Positions 5,256-7,942 of a stretch of DNA of 7,942 bases are shown in pieces. Origin of the DNA: Caulobacteraceae bacterium (GTDB lineage Bacteria > Pseudomonadota > Alphaproteobacteria > Caulobacterales > Caulobacteraceae). The notes beneath the pieces were generated by a model. That model was not told the origin of the DNA, made no database searches, and saw nothing but the letters and a program-made list of their open reading frames with translations. Position numbers and translations under genes: made by a program. Location of the stretch: assembly GCA_020852035.1 (NCBI GenBank), contig JADZBR010000334.1:1-7942 (forward strand), in the 5' to 3' direction. Each line of letters begins with the position of its first letter. Within the stretch, counting starts at the first letter, position 1.

Positions 5256-5720
5256 ATGAGCATCACCAGGGTTTTCAGCCAGTTCGCCACGGAGGTGTCC
5301 CGGTTCACGGGGCGGCCGCCGACCTTCGTCGCCTGTATCGCCCTGGTGGCGATCTGGGCCGTCAGCGGGCCAGTGTTCGGCTTCTCGGACACCTGGCAGC
5401 TGGTGATCAACACCTCGACCACCATCGTCACCTTCCTGATGGTGTTCCTGATCCAGAACACCCAGAATCGCGACAACGCCGCCCTCCAGGCCAAGCTCGA
5501 CGAACTGATCCGGGTGACCAACGCCCACAACCGCTACATCGGCGTCGAGAAGATGACCGACAAGGAGCTGGAGAAGCTGCTCGACGACATGGAAACGGCG
5601 GCGGCCGAACACCATGATCCCGCCGACGCCGCCGAGGTCTCGCGGGCCGCCCGGTCCAAGGCCGCGTCCGGCCCATCCAAGCGCAAGGCGGGCCGCTCGC
5701 GCGCCAGGAAGGCCGCCTAG
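5256..5720 (+). CDS. Low-affinity iron permease family small membrane protein
   Basis: 154 aa from ATG 5256, chosen because AGGAG lies 5 nt upstream; an in-frame ATG at 5196 would place the promoter inside the gene. The N-terminal MSITRVFSQFATEVSRFTGRP is the usual opening of the short bacterial low-affinity iron permease family. Two hydrophobic helices follow (about 24-43 and 46-66, WQLVINTSTTIVTFLMVFLI), then the signature IQNTQNRD and a charged helix (ALQAKLDELIRVTNAHNRYIGVEKMTDKELEKLL). The C-terminal tail is Ala/Lys/Arg-rich (SKRKAGRSRARKAA) and probably cytoplasmic. Iron transport is a name carried over from fungal relatives and is unproven for the two-helix bacterial forms. The gene appears to be under a general stress promoter. 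Its TAG stop shares the palindrome CTAG with the stop of the Nudix gene. Confidence 0.87.
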   Translation: MSITRVFSQFATEVSRFTGRPPTFVACIALVAIWAVSGPVFGFSDTWQLVINTSTTIVTFLMVFLIQNTQNRDNAALQAKLDELIRVTNAHNRYIGVEKMTDKELEKLLDDMETAAAEHHDPADAAEVSRAARSKAASGPSKRKAGRSRARKAA

Positions 5721-6166
5721 CGTCGCCGGCGAAGCCAGGCGGTCAGCGCCCAGGCATGGGCGTCGTGGCGCAGGCTGATCAGCGCCTGGGCCGGCTCCAG
5801 CCAGACCAGGGTGTGGTCGTCCTCGATCTTCAGCCCCGGCGCCTCGCCCTCGACCGCCAGTTGGTAGAACTCGGCAAGATTGTTGAAGGGCGAGCCGTCG
5901 GTGTTGAGGAAGAACTGGGCGGCGCGGGCGAAGGGACGTGGCTGCGGCCTCACCACCAGCCCGGTCTCCTCGCCGAACTCGCGGACGACGGCGACGAGGC
6001 CGTCCTCGCCGGGATCGAGCGCGCCGCCGGGCAGGTCAAACCACCCCGGCAGGCCGGGCTTTTCCACCAGGACGACGGCGATCAAATCGCTCCTCTCGGC
6101 GATGCCGAAGGCGGCGGGGCGGTCGCGGTACATCAGGCCCGGCTGCTTGTCGCCGAACTGCAGCAT
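5717..6166 (-). CDS. Nudix hydrolase
   Basis: 149 aa. The Nudix box is complete: G48-ALDPGE54, seven residues, then REFGEETGL (62-70), matching GX5EX7REUXEEXGU, so a Mg2+-dependent nucleoside-diphosphate-X pyrophosphatase is expected. The preceding strand RSDLIAVVLVEKPGLPGWFDLPGG and the later WLEPAQAL complete the fold. The substrate cannot be read from the sequence. In-frame coding potential extends upstream past the ATG, but that part lies wholly over the nuclease gene and is Arg-rich shadow, so ATG 6166 (MLQFGDKQPGLMYRD) is taken as the start. The start overlaps the stop of the upstream nuclease gene by one base (TGATG), implying coupled translation. It converges with the iron permease-family gene with a 4-bp overlap and no terminator between them. 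Confidence 0.93.
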   Translation of the reverse strand: MLQFGDKQPGLMYRDRPAAFGIAERSDLIAVVLVEKPGLPGWFDLPGGALDPGEDGLVAVVREFGEETGLVVRPQPRPFARAAQFFLNTDGSPFNNLAEFYQLAVEGEAPGLKIEDDHTLVWLEPAQALISLRHDAHAWALTAWLRRRR

Positions 6167-7173
6167 CAGTCGGCGCCGTAGAGCGCGTCGTAGGGATCGA
6201 CCCGGCCGGCCTCGACGTCGGCGACCTTGACCGGCTTCCAGCCGACCTCGGCGGTATCGCTGGCCTGCCAGGCCATGACGATCATGTCGCGCAGCTCCGA
6301 GGCGCCGGCGGACAGGCGTTCGGTCGCGAAGGCGACGCCGCGCGGGTCGCCGGCCGCCAGTCCGCCGGCTTTCTCCAATTCGTAGAGCGGCTCGACCAGC
6401 TTCCAACTGGAGGTGAGATAGGCCGTGACGCGGGCCTCCAGAGCGCAGGCGCAATCGCGATAAGGCGCCACGCCGGCGCGGACCTTGGCGATGTCGACGC
6501 CGCCCTTCACCAGTTCGCCCTCGAACGGGCCGTGGATCCTGGCGGTGGTGTAGCCGCGCGGGTTCGGATAGTCGCCCCAGCCATTGTAGTGCAGAGAGAC
6601 GTGCAGCGGCTGCGAGCCGTCGGCGACGAAATGGGAAAGCTCGCCCAGGGTCTTGAGGATCAGGCCCTCACGGCGGCGGCGGTCCTCGTCCAGCCAGGCG
6701 CGGCGTTCGGGCGAGCTGGCGAACGCCGCCCCGGCCTTGGCGGCGCGCCAGTAGGCGAAGTCCTTGGTCAGCTGCTGGCTGCGGTCGATCATCGAATAGG
6801 GCAGAGAGCCGGCCACCCAGCTGTGCTTGCCGGCGGCGCGCAGGGCCGCCTCGTAGGCCTCGCGGGTCGGCGGCAGGGTCGAGAGCGGCGGCCCTCCGAA
6901 CACCAGACCGGCGTCGTCGACATCCACGAAGTGGCCGGGATCGCGGTCGCTGTCGTGCAGCTTGCCGGCGCCCTTGGAGCGGTCGGGCTCGCGGGAGAGC
7001 TCGCCCACCTCGGTCGCCGCGTCCGGGACTCGCAGGAAGAGCGGCAGGTCGGCCGGCAGGGCCTGCATGGCGACGACGCCGACCATCCGGTGCCCCGCTC
7101 CGCCCCAGGCGGCCGCCTGGCCGGCCGAGCCGGCCGCAGCGCCCGCCGCCAGGATTGCGATCAGTCTGCGCAT
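6166..7173 (-). CDS. Exported S1/P1-type zinc nuclease
   Basis: 335 aa from ATG 7173 (GAGGG 5 nt upstream); a longer in-frame reading to 7227 lacks a ribosome-binding site and would bury the signal peptide. Residues 1-22 are a signal peptide (MRRLIAILAAGAAAG..., ending QAAA). Cleavage would expose Trp23, the family's N-terminal zinc ligand. Other expected ligands: His28 (WGGAGHR), His81 (HFVDVDD), His181, Asp185 and His191 (LSHFVADGSQPLH), and His214 (RIHGPFE). The residue four after His214 is Glu218, where classical S1/P1 enzymes have Asp. HYNGWGDYPNP (195-205) resembles a bacterial subfamily. Such enzymes degrade single-stranded nucleic acids, or phospholipids in related folds, outside the cytoplasm. 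It is followed directly by the Nudix gene and preceded by the GST gene. Confidence 0.88.
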   Translation of the reverse strand: MRRLIAILAAGAAAGSAGQAAAWGGAGHRMVGVVAMQALPADLPLFLRVPDAATEVGELSREPDRSKGAGKLHDSDRDPGHFVDVDDAGLVFGGPPLSTLPPTREAYEAALRAAGKHSWVAGSLPYSMIDRSQQLTKDFAYWRAAKAGAAFASSPERRAWLDEDRRRREGLILKTLGELSHFVADGSQPLHVSLHYNGWGDYPNPRGYTTARIHGPFEGELVKGGVDIAKVRAGVAPYRDCACALEARVTAYLTSSWKLVEPLYELEKAGGLAAGDPRGVAFATERLSAGASELRDMIVMAWQASDTAEVGWKPVKVADVEAGRVDPYDALYGAD

Positions 7174-7239
7174 GTCATCCCTCGCCGTTCGTCGCTCCAC
7201 GCCTAGCGGCTCGCCGGCGGCGGGCAAGCGAAGTTTCCG

Positions 7240-7827
7240 TCACCGGATAGCGAGCGCCCGCTCGACCCGGGGGACCCAGGCGCGGAGGGCAGGATAGTCG
7301 GCGAGGTCGAAACCGCCCTCGTGGGCCAGGCGCGTGTAGGCCACCAGCGCCACATCGGCGAGCGTCACCGCCTCGCCGACGAGGAAGGCGGAGTCCGCCA
7401 GCGCCTCCTCCATCCGCGCCAGGGCGGCCTTCCCACGCTCCACCAGCCGCGGCTCCAGCTCGCTCTTCGCCTTGCCCAGATAGGCCATCTGGAAGCGCGC
7501 CACGGCGATGTAGGGCTCATGGCTGTATTGCTCCCAGAACATCCATTCGAGCACCCGCGCCCGCGCGTAGGCGTCCTGCGGGACCAGCGCCGAGCCTTCC
7601 GCCAGGTGCAGGATGATGGCGTTCGACTGGGCGAGCGGCCGGCCATCGGGCAGAATCACCGTCGGCACCTGCCCCGCCGGGTTCATCGCCAGGAACTGCG
7701 GCGTGCGCGACTGGCCCTTGAGGACGTCCGTCTCGATCCAGTCGTAGGAAAGCCCAAGGAAATCAGCGACCCATTTCACCTTCAGGCAGTTTCCCGACAT
7801 GGAGTCGCCGTAGATCGTCAGCGGCAT
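7240..7827 (-). CDS. Glutathione S-transferase family protein
   Basis: 195 aa, normal for a cytosolic GST. The N-terminal thioredoxin-like domain runs to about residue 78: MPLTIYGDSMSGNCLKVKW with Ser11/Asn13 as likely glutathione-activating residues, MNPAGQVPTVILPDG with the cis-Pro55 loop, and LAQSNAIILHLAE (65-77), whose Gln-Ser pair binds the glutathione gamma-glutamyl group. The helical C-terminal domain contains FLVGEAVTLADVALVAYT (148-165), the usual N-capping box around Asp158. Substrate is unknown; detoxification of electrophiles is the general role. The start is ATG 7827 with a G-rich Shine-Dalgarno about 6 nt upstream. Only 66 bp separate it from the nuclease gene, with no clear terminator, so GST, nuclease and Nudix may form one operon. 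Confidence 0.92.
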   Translation of the reverse strand: MPLTIYGDSMSGNCLKVKWVADFLGLSYDWIETDVLKGQSRTPQFLAMNPAGQVPTVILPDGRPLAQSNAIILHLAEGSALVPQDAYARARVLEWMFWEQYSHEPYIAVARFQMAYLGKAKSELEPRLVERGKAALARMEEALADSAFLVGEAVTLADVALVAYTRLAHEGGFDLADYPALRAWVPRVERALAIR

Positions 7828-7882
7828 TTTGTTCCCCCCCGGGTTGCCTCACCTTCCCGCGATCTGTACCAAAGCCCCTGCA

Positions 7883-7892
7883 TCGTCGACGA
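7883..7892. repeat. 10-bp palindrome TCGTCGACGA in the divergent intergenic region
   Basis: A perfect palindrome 22 bp upstream of the rightmost gene, in the 87-bp gap between it and the divergent GST gene. It could be a small operator. In GC-rich DNA such a site can also occur by chance, and no clear promoter could be placed around it. Confidence 0.25.
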
Positions 7893-7914
7893 GAAACAGA
7901 CAGGGGGGCGCTCC

Positions 7915-7942
7915 ATGAAGCGTATCCTGGCATGCCTCGCCA
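7915..7942 (+). CDS. Start of an unidentified gene, probably an exported protein; partial
   Basis: Only the first nine residues are in the window (MKRILACLA). An ATG preceded by a purine-rich AGGGGGG run about 6 nt upstream, followed by Lys-Arg and a hydrophobic stretch, is what the start of a Sec signal peptide looks like. No function can be assigned. It is divergent from the GST gene. Confidence 0.55.

Noticed and set aside
6167..6454. N-terminal extension of the Nudix frame beyond ATG 6166
   Set aside because: It lies wholly inside the nuclease gene and is Arg/Gly-rich. The Nudix fold is complete from 6166, where a TGATG coupling site marks the start.
7832..7836. GGAAC on the minus strand just upstream of the GST start, considered as an EcfG -35 element
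   Set aside because: It lies only four bases before the start codon and has no properly placed GTT for that gene, so it is better read as part of the G-rich ribosome-binding region.

Overview
The window is GC-rich, densely packed bacterial chromosome. Very short intergenic gaps, an EcfG-type (GGAAC-N16-CGTT) promoter, an acyl-CoA carboxylase start and a set of housekeeping and stress genes suggest an alphaproteobacterium, most likely in or near the Caulobacterales (Caulobacter/Phenylobacterium type). The taxonomic placement is inferred from style and gene content, not from a database match.

Layout, left to right. Positions 1-175 (minus) hold the N-terminus of a biotin carboxylase subunit. 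Just upstream of it, in the same direction, lies a vapBC type II toxin-antitoxin module (185-831, minus) with its own sigma70-like promoter and inverted-repeat operator. Next come a DJ-1/PfpI-family gene and a YbjQ/UPF0145 gene (880-1778, minus), coupled through a TGATG junction. Divergent from these is msrB (1828-2334, plus). It runs tail-to-tail into an APH(6)/Hur-type small-molecule kinase gene (2307-3134, minus) with a 28-bp coding overlap. An intrinsic terminator (about 3160-3195) separates the kinase gene from a BON-domain protein with a long disordered Arg/Gly/Asp/Tyr-rich N-terminus (3219-4118, minus). folD follows (4267-5160, minus).

Divergent from folD is a small two-helix membrane protein of the low-affinity iron permease family (5256-5720, plus), preceded by an exact EcfG-type promoter. 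The right end carries a Nudix hydrolase (5717-6166), an exported S1/P1 nuclease (6166-7173) and a glutathione S-transferase (7240-7827), all on the minus strand and probably one transcription unit. At the right edge a plus-strand gene begins at 7915 and leaves the window.

Functionally the block leans towards stress and repair: methionine sulfoxide reductase, GST, a DJ-1-like protein, a Nudix hydrolase, and two genes with proven-looking or possible general-stress promoters on either side of folD. No CRISPR, tRNA, rRNA, IS element or phage gene is visible, and no gap exceeds about 150 bp. I did not find a convincing novel multi-gene system. The best leads are a VapC toxin that lacks one of its metal-binding acidic residues, the EcfG-type promoter sites around folD, and the BON protein with a long disordered region.
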